A DNA stretch of 64,000 nucleotides, from positions 2,833,575-2,897,574 of the forward strand of contig CM119264.1 in NCBI GenBank assembly GCA_051294375.1, given 5' to 3'. The position numbers and the translations under genes were made by a program. Shown one piece after another: positions 47,577-59,200 of this stretch (the stretch's first letter is position 1; each line of letters begins with the position of its first letter). Under the pieces are notes generated by a model. That model made no database searches. It had not been told where the DNA came from and was given only the letters and a program-made list of their open reading frames with translations. The DNA is from Paraspadella gotoi (taxonomy: Eukaryota; Chaetognatha).

Positions 47577-49881
47577 ATGGACCAGCGACGCGCCCAACGC
47601 TTCCGTCAGAAGGAGGCGGACTTGGCCGAAGATCATTCCAGCTTGAAGGCCCGCTTGGCCTCCATCCGAAGTTTCCTGCTTCAGATTCAAAGCGGCTACA
47701 TGGGCGAAGACAAAATCGTTCTCGACTTCCTCTCCGCTTTGGCGAGTTACATCCTGTCTTTGGCGCCGCGTCTCCGTATTACGCCGCGAACGAAGAGCCC
47801 GACGGCGTCGCTCGGTCGCTCTTCCCTCGCCGGGACGATCCGCGCGGATCTGGACGCCGCCGAGCGCGCCCTCGACGAAGCCGTTCGCCGGCGCTTGAAC
47901 GAGTTGGTCGAGTCGAAACCAGGAATCTCCTCGCGCGAATTCCGTCGCTTCTTGGAAAGGCTCGACGAGTTGGGCGACTTAATGAACGACCTTTTCAAGA
48001 TGTGTCCGCCGACTTTATCATCGTTGAAGGAAGTAGGTCCGACATTGAAACGCTCACATCGCGTGGCCTCGGCGCCTTCTTCCAAGTATTCGGCGCGTCT
48101 CTCTCGCCGGGGCGCCGCAACCGGGCCCACGGCCCCTTTTTTCTCTTCTGACGAAAGAGTCCAATCTATTCGCGGTGAATCGGTGACCTCCTTTAACTCC
48201 AGCCTTCCCATTTCCTCGTATCAAGTCCGTCGTCGATCATCGAATCGTCGCTACGACTCATCTCCCATTCTTCCCTCCGTCCAAGAAGTCGACGCTCAGT
48301 TTCCAACGCCGGAACACAACTCGACTCCTCGAGATGACGAACTGGAAGATGAATCCTTGCCGCCGCTGCCGCCGTGCCGTCCTCGAGGACGTGCCGACTA
48401 CGGTCTTGGTCCCGCGATCGAACCCGCGCGTTTTCCGGAAAATCAATGGATCGATCTCGATATCTCTCTCTTCCATTCTCCCTGGCTGCTCTATCTCTTT
48501 CGTCCCCGCGACAACGCGCGCGAGTTGATCACCGAACTTTTGACGGATCATTACTCCAAGCGGGATCCCATGGCCGATCGCTTCCAGAGTTTCCCGGCTC
48601 CGGGTAAGTACTAAACGAATGGTTAGAAGAGGAGAAAATCTCGATAAGTCCACGGAAAAGGATGTCAAGGACCTTTTGGTCCACTCAGGCACGACATGCG
48701 CCGTCTTCAGCTTTTCCTTTAAGCAATGGTACCGCGGGGTGGTGCTCGAGCTCCTTCCGCCCATCGACGACAGAACGAGCACGTTCTTGACCGAAGAGCG
48801 AATCCTCGTCCACTTCCTCGACTTCGGCGACACCGAAAGATGCAGCCTAAACTGCCTCCGCCAACTCGAGCCCGCCTTCTCCGTCTTCAACGCCCAAGCC
48901 GCGGGTTACACCATGTCGGGCGTGGCGCCGGTCCGCCTCGTCGCCGGGGACAGCGCCGGCGCCGCTTTCGATTGGGAGAGTTTCCATTCCAAGTCGGATC
49001 AGTTCGTGGTGGCGGAGCAGTTCGAAAACGCGCTCTCCGGTTTCGTGACAACTGTTCACGGTAGAAGGCGAGTGAGGAGGAAGGGGAGGACTAGGGGAAA
49101 AGGCATGTTCTCGCTTTTATTTGTTCACTAATTACGCGGCGACTCTCTCAACCATCGCACAGATTCGTGGATCTAGTCGCTTTTCGCGGTTCAAGTCGCG
49201 AGGGTCGTTTGTCCGATTTGCTCGTCCGCCATCACCTGGCCGACGCCGTCGCGGACGAGGAGATTCTTCGACGGACTGTCTCGCCGATTCCCTGTCACCT
49301 CGGATGCCCCTTCGCGATCTCCGTGGACGGCGAGTGTCGCCATGGAGTCGTCGTCAGACCTCTGGAGAATCTTGGGTAAAAGAAGAAAAAATATTTTTCT
49401 GCTTCTGACAATAATTATTCTTCGATCTCCATCCAGTCATCTCGATCGGTTCAAGCCTTCCACTTCCACTTCCGACTTCGCCGCGATCGATAGCGGCGAG
49501 GATCGATCCGAACTCCCTGGTCTCACGAAACCCTGGAACTCTCGCGACAAACTATTGGAGCTCATAGACGGAGAGATGAGCTGCCTGTTTTCCGGCGTGA
49601 GCGTAGAGGTCGCCAAGCGCGACCACGTCCAAGATTACGTCCTTTCTTTGACGGAGACGTCTCGTTCGGTCGCCGGTTCCGTCAGCTCCTCTTCTCGCGT
49701 CGCTGAAGATCGCGTGAGCAGCAGCGGCACTGGTCGCCGCAACGGCAATTCAGCGTCCGAACGCTCCTTCACTCTCGACGGACAGCCTCCGGCGCCCGTC
49801 TCAGCGGAGCAGCGTTTCGATTTGAATCGGCGCAGCTTTGAAACCACTTGGACGAGGAGTGATGTCGCGGAGAGGCGATGA
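47577..49881 (+). CDS. Single Tudor-domain protein
   Basis: Four exons (47577-48603, 48689-49060, 49177-49375, 49437-49881) give about 680 residues. The start is the first ATG after an in-frame TAA at 47568-47570. Residues 1-342 have an N-terminal helical part (QRFRQKEADLAEDHSS) and a long Ser/Arg-rich linker. The extended Tudor domain occupies about 343-533. Its core has GTTCAVFSFSFKQWYRGVV and VHFLDFGDTERC, with the aromatic-cage positions W356/Y357 and F385/F388 and the FxDxG turn. The later LVAFRG and LVRHHLADAV fit the flanking staphylococcal-nuclease-like part. Tudor proteins of this type bind symmetrically dimethylated arginine on Piwi-family proteins, so a germline or piRNA role is inferred. 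The acceptor of exon 3 is uncertain: a better-looking acceptor ends at 49162 but is out of phase with the preceding donor. I cannot assign a specific orthologue. Confidence 0.75.
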
Positions 49882-50360
49882 TAAAGATTCACGATTAGCC
49901 TCGCGTTAGTTAGTCTACGTAGTTTCGGTTTTATACAACATACACGTTATATTATTGTCTTTAAATTATGACGAACTTTTGTTACTTTATTTATTGTAGT
50001 TTTAGCGCCGCGAAAACGCAAACTGTGAAAGGTGGAGAGATTTGGTTTTATACGACGATCCAACCTAATTTTTTTTTTCACTGTTTATTTTGTTTGAATA
50101 ACTAAAGGGTAACTCGGGAGTTACTTGATTATTAACTTGATTATTATTTGGTTGGTTATCCTTCCATACACACCGTCTATTCACCCCGAACTGAATTTCC
50201 AGTTTCTTTTAAGCTTTTAACATTTAGAATTAAGTGCAAAATTAAAATTGACTTTTGTTTCGTTTTTTAATAATTGTTTCGTCTTTTTTTTTCGAAGATT
50301 TTATCGCCTTGAATTCTTCGCCCACCACAACAACTCGTATCGCGGAGACGACGACGAAAT

Positions 50361-51452
50361 ATGTCGCAGTTCAACTTGGAGAACGAAATAAACTCCGTCA
50401 TTCGCATGGACGCCCCCGTGACCGGCCCGGCCTTTCGCTGGGAGAGGAAGGGCCAGAACGGAGCCTCAGCAGGTTCGAACCCCCCCACCTTCCCTCAATT
50501 CCCATTTCCCTTTTTATTCTCGTTAATTTTAAACTCATTTCCAGGAAATCGTCGTCCCCTGGAAACTTCTTTCAACCTCAGCCAATCCCTTTCCATGTCC
50601 CAATCGATGCACAACCAAAGCCTCTCCGGTCTCTTGGCCGTTCCTCCGTCCAACGGAAACAAAACTCCCAACGGTTCTCGGTCGGTTTTCCTTTCCCGAT
50701 CTCGTTTTCAGTTTGAGTTTCGACAAAACAAAACCATTTTTAAAAAATACCTTCCATGGCTTCTTTTTCTTTCGTTGATTCACTTTTGTTTTACGTATCA
50801 TGAAACCAGATCGACGACGCCCACTAGAGGGAAGACTCCTACCAAAGGAAGCGGAAGCAAAACGCCGAACAAGTCGCCGGGACGCGGAGTTTCGGGCGCC
50901 GATCGCTTCATTCCCAGCAGGAGCACGACTCAGTTCGATCTCGGCTACCACAAACTTACCACCGGCGCCGGCGGCTCCGAAGAAGGAAACGACGGGGCGC
51001 CGGAAATGTCGCCGAAGAAGATGGAATATCAGAAGAACATGAGTCGGAACCTCAACGGCGTCGAGGACGTCAACGACGTTAAGATCCTCTCCTACACCAA
51101 CAAGCCTCCTCAGGCGCCTGAGGGATACCAGAACCAGCTGCGGGTCTTGTACAGCCAATCCAAGGTTAGGGATACTTTTTGAGGGGGTTTGGTTGTGAGG
51201 GATAAATTACGATAACTAAATTGTGAGATGGCGATAGACTAGTAAGAAATTTTGAGATGATGATGTACAAATAAGAATACATAGCTTGAATTGGCGATAG
51301 ATAAAGGTAAATTATTTTGGTAAGTAATTCTCTCCATTTCTCAGGCTTCAGCGGCGAAGAGTCAACGGGCGTCCAGACTCATTCCTTCGATGCCGGAACG
51401 AATACTTGACGCGCCCAACATCGTCGACGACTTTTATCTTAATCTCCTCGAC

Positions 51453-51510
<58 letters not shown>

Positions 51511-52956
51511 CTGACTTTCTGAGGCTACATTAGTAAAATTCTAACCATTGAATGATTTTTTATATTGGTTTTTTAGGTCTACCACGAATGTTTTAGCCGT
51601 CGCCCTGTACGACGCCGTCTACATTTGGAACGGACAAACGGGAGAGATCGACGTTCTCATGCAAGCTCCTGAAAGTGAGGAGAACGGTTATCCCAGGTAC
51701 TTAAGACCCGATCATTTCTTGTTTCTGCCTAAAGTTTTGTCCCGGTGGCGGTATGACGACATTTTGTTTTCGACAGTTCCGTCTCGTGGTCGGAAGATGG
51801 CAACTTCATCGCCATCGGCACGTCTTGGAACGACGTTGAATTGTGGGACGTGAATCAAAAGAAAAAGCTCCGCACGATGGCGGGTGGGTGATTCTGTGAA
51901 ATTACAAACCTGAAACTAGGGGCGACCAAAATCATACTTATAAACTCTTTAAATCTCAGGTCATACATCACGAATCGGTTCGCTGGCCTGGAACTCTTTC
52001 GTGTTAACTTCGTGAGTTTAAAAAAAAGTTTTGATTGATTATTTTTGATTTCATTTTCCAATTTTGATTTGCGTTGCTCTTTTTTTCAGTGGATCGCGGT
52101 CCGGCGCCATTCATCATCACGACGTTCGGGTCGCGAATCACCTTCAGGGGCAAATCGAATTTCATACTCAGGTTAAATATTTGAGTGACGAGTTTTCTTT
52201 AAAAATTGTATTTTTTGAAAAAAAAAAAAAAAATCTGTTCATTTTAGGACGTCTGTGGCTTACAATGGTCGCACGACAAAAGACATTTGGCCTCCGGTGC
52301 CAACGACAATGTGCTCGCCGTTTGGGGTGCCGATCCGACCAACTCTACTCCTATTCACAATTTCACCCAGCATCAGGTCTAACCCTTTTCAATATAGTTA
52401 ATATAGTTATGTTAGGTTAATTTTTAATTCGAACGACCCTTTCAGGCTGCAGTAAAGGCCATCGCCTGGTGCCCTTGGCAAAACTCGCTCCTCGCTTCCG
52501 GCGGTGGGACTGCGGACAGATGCATCCGTTTCTGGAATGTCAACACCGGCTCTTGTCTCAACACCGTCGATACTAAGAGTCAAGTCTGTGCCTTATCGTG
52601 GAACTCTCACTATCGGGAGCTGTTGTCCTGGTAAGAGTTTGAGCGCACATTGAAGCCATTAACAAAAAATACTCTGGGCTGAACTCTCATTTTGAATTGG
52701 CAGTCACGGCTATGCTCAAAACCAGTTGATCATCTGGAAGTACCCGACCATGACTCGGCTGGCCGAGCTTCAGGGTCACACCGCCCGAGTCCTGAACCTT
52801 GCAACGTCTCCCGACGGGCAGACTGTCGCCTCTGCCGCCGCGGATCAGACTATCCGCCTTTGGAACTGTTTCAAGGTGGACGAACAAAAGAGCAAGAAGG
52901 AGACTGGGTCTTCCTCGACGGCGAGTCTCAATTTCATGTCGCGCGGAATTCGTTGA
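50361..52956 (+). CDS. cdc20: Cdc20/Fizzy, APC/C co-activator
   Basis: Eleven exons join in phase into 546 residues: 50361-50472, 50545-50680, 50810-51164, 51345-51454, 51577-51696, 51777-51883, 51960-52011, 52090-52171, 52248-52376, 52446-52630 and 52704-52956. The C-box is DRFIPSR (residues 114-120), preceded by a Thr/Pro/Lys-rich segment with several KTP sites. [10 protein letters not shown] and [12 protein letters not shown] precede a seven-blade WD40 propeller (about 235-525). Blade motifs include [41 protein letters not shown] and [17 protein letters not shown]. The protein ends in Ile-Arg, the IR tail that binds APC3. Cdc20 recruits substrates with destruction boxes to the anaphase-promoting complex and is the target of the spindle checkpoint. 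The length is typical. A (GA)n tract begins directly at the donor of exon 4. Confidence 0.95.
51455..51509. repeat. (GA)n microsatellite at a Cdc20 splice donor
   Basis: The donor of exon 4 reads TG|GTGAGAGAGAG, and the GA repeat continues to about 51509. The repeat supplies the intronic part of the 5-prime splice site. Confidence 0.95.
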
Positions 52957-53408
52957 AAGTTCATTCGTCGATTCACTTTTAAAAATCTCCAATCGTGACT
53001 TTGATCTCACGAATTTTATGTGACAGCTCTCTCTATTAAAATATATGATTTGCTAATAGATACTTAGTTTTATTAGGTCGGAAGGAAATCTGTTTGGTGG
53101 ATGATTTCATGAATTTATTTTAGTAAAGAGTTCTCTGCTGACAAAAGGTTTTACGATTTTTAATGGCTGAGGAGTAAAATCTTGTTTCCGGTTTAATATC
53201 TTCATTTTATACTTGCTAAAAAAGTACTTCTATTAGCATCAGAATGACTTTTTTTTTACCTTTTTTTAAAATTCCATATTTCTTCGATTATGTAACTTGC
53301 ATTTTTAAATTAATACCGTTAATGCCCTTTGCCCTCTTAATGACTGTAAATAAATCATAGATAAAGCTTCTTTTGCTAACGCCTCAAACGCCTCCCTGAA
53401 AGTGAAAA

Positions 53409-54890
53409 ATGGCAGCCACTGATTTCAGCGTAAGTTGTGACTAGTGATTTTTTTACTTGACTATGATAATTACTAATAAAATTATTAAATGCTAGAAATT
53501 CTCGACGGTCATGAACGAAATCAACGAAGGGTCTTCACGTCCGTCGCTCAAATCGGTCGTCACCGTAGAGAAGAATCCATTGCCGACTCAAGAGACTGTG
53601 GAGACGGAGCGGCGACAACTCGGGCTCATCAATTCCGTCTCCGAGTTTGATCGAGAGAATCTCAAACCCGCCGTCACGAAAGAGATGAATCTCACTCCCG
53701 ACGCTGACGTCATTAAAAAGGTGAAGCGAAGAAGGCGGACGGATTCCAGATTATGGCCATTAGAAAAATTAAGATGATTTTGTTCAGGAAAAACTGGAAA
53801 ACGGGATAATTTCTTCAGTTTCATCGTTTGACAGGAAAAATCTCAAGCACGCGGAAACGGTAACAGATTTCATCATAATTTTAGTCAATTATTATTATAT
53901 ATGTAGTTATGAAAATTACTAAATTGTTTTACTATGAAATTGGTACAACCAATATAAACAGGAGGATTTAGCTTGCCGTCCCATTCTTCCCTTACTCTTC
54001 CTCTTTTTTCATCCTAGGTATATTTTGTCTAGCGGTGTATTCTCTCGTTTCTACTCTCCTCGAAATATATAATTTTCCTTCTATTTCCTCACGCCTTCAA
54101 TAACCCTCAAGATAAAGATTATCTATTCATTCAATACAATAGATTAGCTATCTTGACTTTGAATAGGCAATTTTGGGTTAAGGCATCCAGTCCAATATCT
54201 TACTTCGACCCTGCAAGCGTTCAATCGAGACTCGCACACAGTCAGTCTCGTTTATTCCTTCCCATAATTACTACCTGGGTTCCCAATCAATGAAGTGGTA
54301 AAACATTTCAAAGAATGTTTTAATTGTATGTTATAAAATGACCACTCCCTTTAATATTAGATGGGAATTACAAGTAACAATACAAGAGGATGACTGTTAC
54401 TCTTTTAATTTCTCCGTAATAAACCACGGCTACTTCCTTGGTTGATATACTAGTCTACATTTCTGACCTCATCTCTTAGGTGGAGAAAAACTCGACGCCT
54501 GACGCAGAATCTTTGAAGAAGGAAAGGAAGGAGACGGAGGTTCTCCGCGGAGTGGCCTCCTTCGACAGAGCCTCTCTCAAACCGGCCGAGATGATCGAGA
54601 AGGATCTTCGTCCCGACGCCGACGTCATCGCCAAAGAACGCAAGGAGACGGAGGTCATCATGGGCGTGGCCTCCTTCGACCGCGCCTCTCTCAAACCCGC
54701 GGAGATGGTCGAGAAAGACCTTCGCCCAGACGCCGACGTCGTCGCCAAGGAGCGACAGGAGTTGGGCGTGATCCGCGGGGTGGCCGCCTTCGACAAAGCC
54801 GCCCTCAAACCCGCCGAGACCGTGGAGAAGAACGTTCTGCCCGACAAGGAGACCATCGAGGGCGAGAAGCGTCAATCGCTCGGGCAGTGA
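53409..54890 (+). CDS. Multi-repeat beta-thymosin (six repeats)
   Basis: Four exons (53409-53429, 53496-53720, 53788-53859, 54480-54890) give 242 residues. The start MAATDFS is in good context (AAAAATGGC). Six beta-thymosin/WH2-type repeats of about 38 residues follow, each with an LKxxxT/M actin-binding core: LKSVVT, LKPAVT, LKHAET, LKPAEM, LKPAEM and LKPAET. Repeats 4-6 are almost identical to each other and lie in one exon. The family (Drosophila Ciboulot, nematode tetraThymosin) binds monomeric actin in the cytoplasm and can promote or sequester assembly. Ciboulot has three repeats and tetraThymosin four, so six is a long member. The third intron (53860-54479) carries a reversed copy of the dispersed repeat family. 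Confidence 0.93.
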
Positions 54891-56255
54891 GGGCGCTGAT
54901 GCCACCAATTGCTTTGATGCTCATTTGTTCCGTCCGTGATTTGTCGATATATGTGATGTAAAACCGAAGCCTATCTTTTATTTTTCGAATTCCAATTTAA
55001 ATCAATTTATATACAAGTTTTTCTTACTATTGTATTTTTATACTTTTTTATTTAATTACAATGACAAATATGATATTGGACTTCTTCTATCCGTTGAAAT
55101 TGAGTTACGAAATTTTATTATTGCCAGTTTTAGCTAATTGCAATTCTTGATTACTGTGATTGCGCTATGTCAATTTGAAAAAAAATTACTTTCTCATCCT
55201 GGACTCCCAGACTAAGAAAAAGCAAATAGGATTCGTGTTGTAAATAAAATTTTTAATGTAGATTAAGTTATGGACAAGAAGTTAGGTTCCGATTTAGGTT
55301 AGATGCAAGATACAAAAGTTGGCATTCATGACATTTTTTTTACATAAAGGCTTAAAAATTGAATCCATGGAAAGGATTTCCTTTTCATCTGTGGAAATAA
55401 AAGCATATGTATTAGTAATAGACGTCATTTAACATTTGATTAATAATTTGGTTAAACTAGACAATTTTGATGATGATAAAATATAGGATTTAGTCCCAAC
55501 CTGTTGTCGTTGGCCTTTAAAACGGCGTGGCATTTCATTTTCAAACAGGTTTTTTTTTTTAAACTGCGCTAATAACAGCTCGATAGCTGATTCATATGTT
55601 ACAATCTTTGTAAGGGGTCGTCTCGTCACTAGCAAACTTTCATTTAAATTTCGTATCAGGATTGCATAACTGAATAAATTAGTACATTAATGAAAATAAC
55701 ATTTAAGAAAAGAATATTAAACAAATTCATTAGTAAAAACAGACTAAAAATAACTTTAATTATAAAAAATTTTTTTTTTCATTATATTGACCAGGTTCTC
55801 AATTCTCCCGAATACAAATTTGTCTTACCTGACAAAAACTTCGTGTTTAGCCTTTAAACATCTCTTATTTAACTCGAAATTTTTTTCTCTTATAAGAGCG
55901 AGAGTTTATTCTATCCTCTTCTCTCTTCGCTCCTCCTCTTGTCAATAAACTTACCTTCTCATTAAAAATAAAAAAATTCCCTGTTAATTTTTTGGTTCCA
56001 CCGATTTCGTGCGAGGATAACAGAATCTGATCTCGGAAAAACGCGCAGTTCGAAAGTTTTTTTTTTTCTATTTTCAATTCTCGCTCTTCAATTCAGTCTT
56101 TTCAGTCATTCAGTTTGCGTCGGGTAAGTTCTTGGCAAAAGAGAAATAAAATTGATCGATCATCCTTAGCTGCTGGTGGTTGTTCGCCTCGGAATCCCTT
56201 TTTAATTTGAACAGTCTTGTTTTTTTTTTTTCGATCATTGAACACAAGAAGGACC
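54891..56255. other. Intergenic DNA between thymosin and choline transporter genes
   Basis: AT-rich with T-runs. The last 200 bases (about 56050-56250) probably hold the choline transporter promoter and 5-prime UTR. An apparent intron from GTAAGTTCTTGG (56126) up to the T-run before the first coding exon is possible. No gene is seen. Confidence 0.55.
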
Positions 56256-59200
56256 ATGGGAACGATGGATCCTTACTCGAAATATTACAAAGATATTAAA
56301 GGCTTCGACTTTACGGGAAGACAAGCCCTCTCTTGCGGCAACGAATCCATTAAAGTTCAGTGCGACGGAAAGAGTAAATGCTTTTGCGTCGTCGAGGACG
56401 TCCAAGGCGGTCTCAACGTCGGAGGTGACGCCAAATTAATTATTAATCTTTTAAAGAAAGTAAATTATTTTAAAGAATGGACTTTAAAAGCAATTAAAGT
56501 CTACATTCTATAGAAAAAACAAGAAAAATTTGAACTTTCTAATCTTTGAACGATTCGTTTTGTCAAATCGCAATCCCCACAGAATGCTTTATCAGTTTGC
56601 ATTTTACAACCAATCTCGAGGCCGAGGACTAAAGCGTTTCTTTTTTTGGCCTCATTAACTCCTCGCCATTTTCTCCTCAAGGTCTTGTGGGGGTGATCGT
56701 GTTTTACCTGGTCATCCTCGGCGTCGGACTCTTCGCCGCCTGGAAGAATCGGAAGGAACGACTCAAGAATAAGGAGGAAGTTTCGGCGACGGATGTGATT
56801 CTGGCCAAGAGAAACATCAATTGGTGGGTTGGCATAATGACAATGACGGGTAAGTTCTTTTGATAAATAGGTGGGGTCTTATCTTGACCATGACGGTCGA
56901 CCGTTGAGTTTTTATCATTACCGGTAAATTTTGTTGCGTTAATTTTTAATGATTTCTCTCTTTCTAAATTCTCATTGTCCCAACCTCCTACTCCATTCCC
57001 TTTCTTCAGCTACTTGGGTCGGTGGAGGATACATTAACGGTGCGGCGGAAATAACATACGGCTCCGGTTTCGGAATGTGCCAAGCGCCCTTCGGATTTTC
57101 CCTCAGTCTAGTTATGGGTGAGATTTAAATGAATAGTTCATCAATGACGAGGACGTGGTCGGCTTCGCATTCACAAATGTCTGCGATGCCTTCTAACTTC
57201 ATTTTCTGCAGGCGGCCTTTTCTTCGCGAAGCCCATGCGCGAGGCGGGCTACACCACGATGCTGGACCCTTTTCAAAAACGTTTCGGCAAAGTCATGGGC
57301 GCTTTTTGTTTTCTGCCCGCCCTCACTGGGGAAATCTTTTGGTCGGCCGCCATCCTTTCCGCTCTGGGATCCACACTAAGGTCAACTGTTTCATATTTTT
57401 TGAGCAGTTTGTTTTAATGTTTCTTTGCGTTAAGTACCGAGTAGTGTTGTGGCATTTTGTTGTTATCGGCAAGTCGACTGATTAATTGTCACTGTAATTG
57501 CTGAGGACCATAGATGCGGAATGCTTTTTTTTCCCCTTTAAAATAAGTATCGGTTCCATCTTTTTCTTCTTCCCCAGCGTGATCCTCCACGTGGGTCGCG
57601 ACGCCGCCGTCGTCGTCTCCGCCGTCATCGCTATCGGCTACACTCTCGTCGGCGGCCTTCTCTCTGTGGCCTACACCGACGTCGTTCAACTCATTTGCAT
57701 CGCCCTCGGTTTGGTGAGTTCAAGTTGGTCTTTGGCAACTGGGTCGCTATCGAAAGAGTAAATGCGAAGAAAGATCACGCATGGCAACTCACTTAATGCC
57801 TGGGAGAGCGAAAAAGTTAAGAACCTGTAGTTTATTTTACTCCTTCACTGCCTCTTACTCTTTCTTCACTTTTTGCACATATTAGTCAGGACTGCGCCCA
57901 CTTATTATTATTGTTACTTATATTCGAGTCTCGACCGATACGAGGCTCCAATGCACTCGATCGACGGTCGGCCTGATTTCGAATATAATCCTGGTTAAGC
58001 TTGGAGACTTTTTATTCGTAAAAAAAGTTGCGGAGAATAGGGAAAAAAAATTAACTTTCTCTTTTCAAAAGAGTGACAAAAGTAGAGGGATTTTAAATTT
58101 GCATGGTTTATATCGTAAAATGTTACATTGAATATTTGTATAAAGTAGTTTTAGAGTTACATATTAAAAGGTCCTTCAACCTTTCCAACGATGTTCTTTA
58201 CGTTTTGATGATTACAGGTCATCGCCTGCCCCTTCGCGGCGGCCCACACCTTTACCCTGCCGCTCGGAGAGACGAACGACCCCGTACTCGATCCTCCGGT
58301 CTGGATCAGCGACACCAAACCTCCCTCGACGAGGGGATGGGTTGGCAACATCAAGGACGACGCCTGGGGGAGTTGGATCGATGTTTATCTCCTTCTCATC
58401 TTCGGCGGCATTCCGTGGCAGGTAAGGACATTTTTTATTTTTTTATTCTTTTTCGTTATATTTCCTTTTCCACCTTTTTCCCCCCAGGTTTATTTCCAGC
58501 GTGTATTGTCCTCTCAAAACGCCAGAGCCGCCCAGATTCTCTCTTTCGCCGCCGGAATCGGTTGCATCCTCATGGTGCTGCCGCCGGCCTTTATCGGCGC
58601 CATCGCTTTCTCGACGGGTAGGTTTCGATTTAATTATAAAGATCTTTGAGGAATCCGTTTGTCTCCCCCTGGCCTTGTCTCTGATTACTCTTTTCCTTCT
58701 TATTTTTGTTTTATCTACTTGTTTTAATGTTTTGTTTTTTTTTCCCGCTCCTATCTTCCTTAAGATTGGACGAAAGTAAAGTCTCTACCCAAAGCCTTCA
58801 ACTTCTCCTTCGACTACGTTTCCGGCGAGGGGAAGCTGGTGTCGCGAGACGGATATCTCGATCTCGGAATCGTCAACAACACCATCATGCCCATCAACAC
58901 CCTCCACGACTCCTCCATCACTTTGCCCTTGGTCCTGCAGGTGCAATTGGTTTAATAGATTCATTCGTTTTGAGAATTTTAAATTATCATTATCTCTCTC
59001 TCTCTCTCTCAGTATCTGACGCCCGAGGCGGTGTCTTTCATCGGCCTAGGCGCCGTCGCCGCCGCCGTCATGTCCTCGACGGACTCTTCCATCCTCGGAA
59101 TAAGCTCCATGTTTACCAACAACATCTATCGCGTTCTCATTAGACCAAAGGTTATTTGTTTTGCGTTGAAAACAAAAAACAAACAACAATTAAATAGTAC

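Noticed and set aside
48604-48631. A 28-base intron in the Tudor gene
   Set aside because: An acceptor at 48631 keeps phase, but 28 bases is too short for an animal intron. The acceptor at 48688 also keeps phase, has a pyrimidine tract and starts exactly at the Tudor domain.
48258-48890. 210-codon minus-strand open frame
   Set aside because: Antisense shadow of the first Tudor-gene exon; it crosses a real intron and has no recognisable domain.
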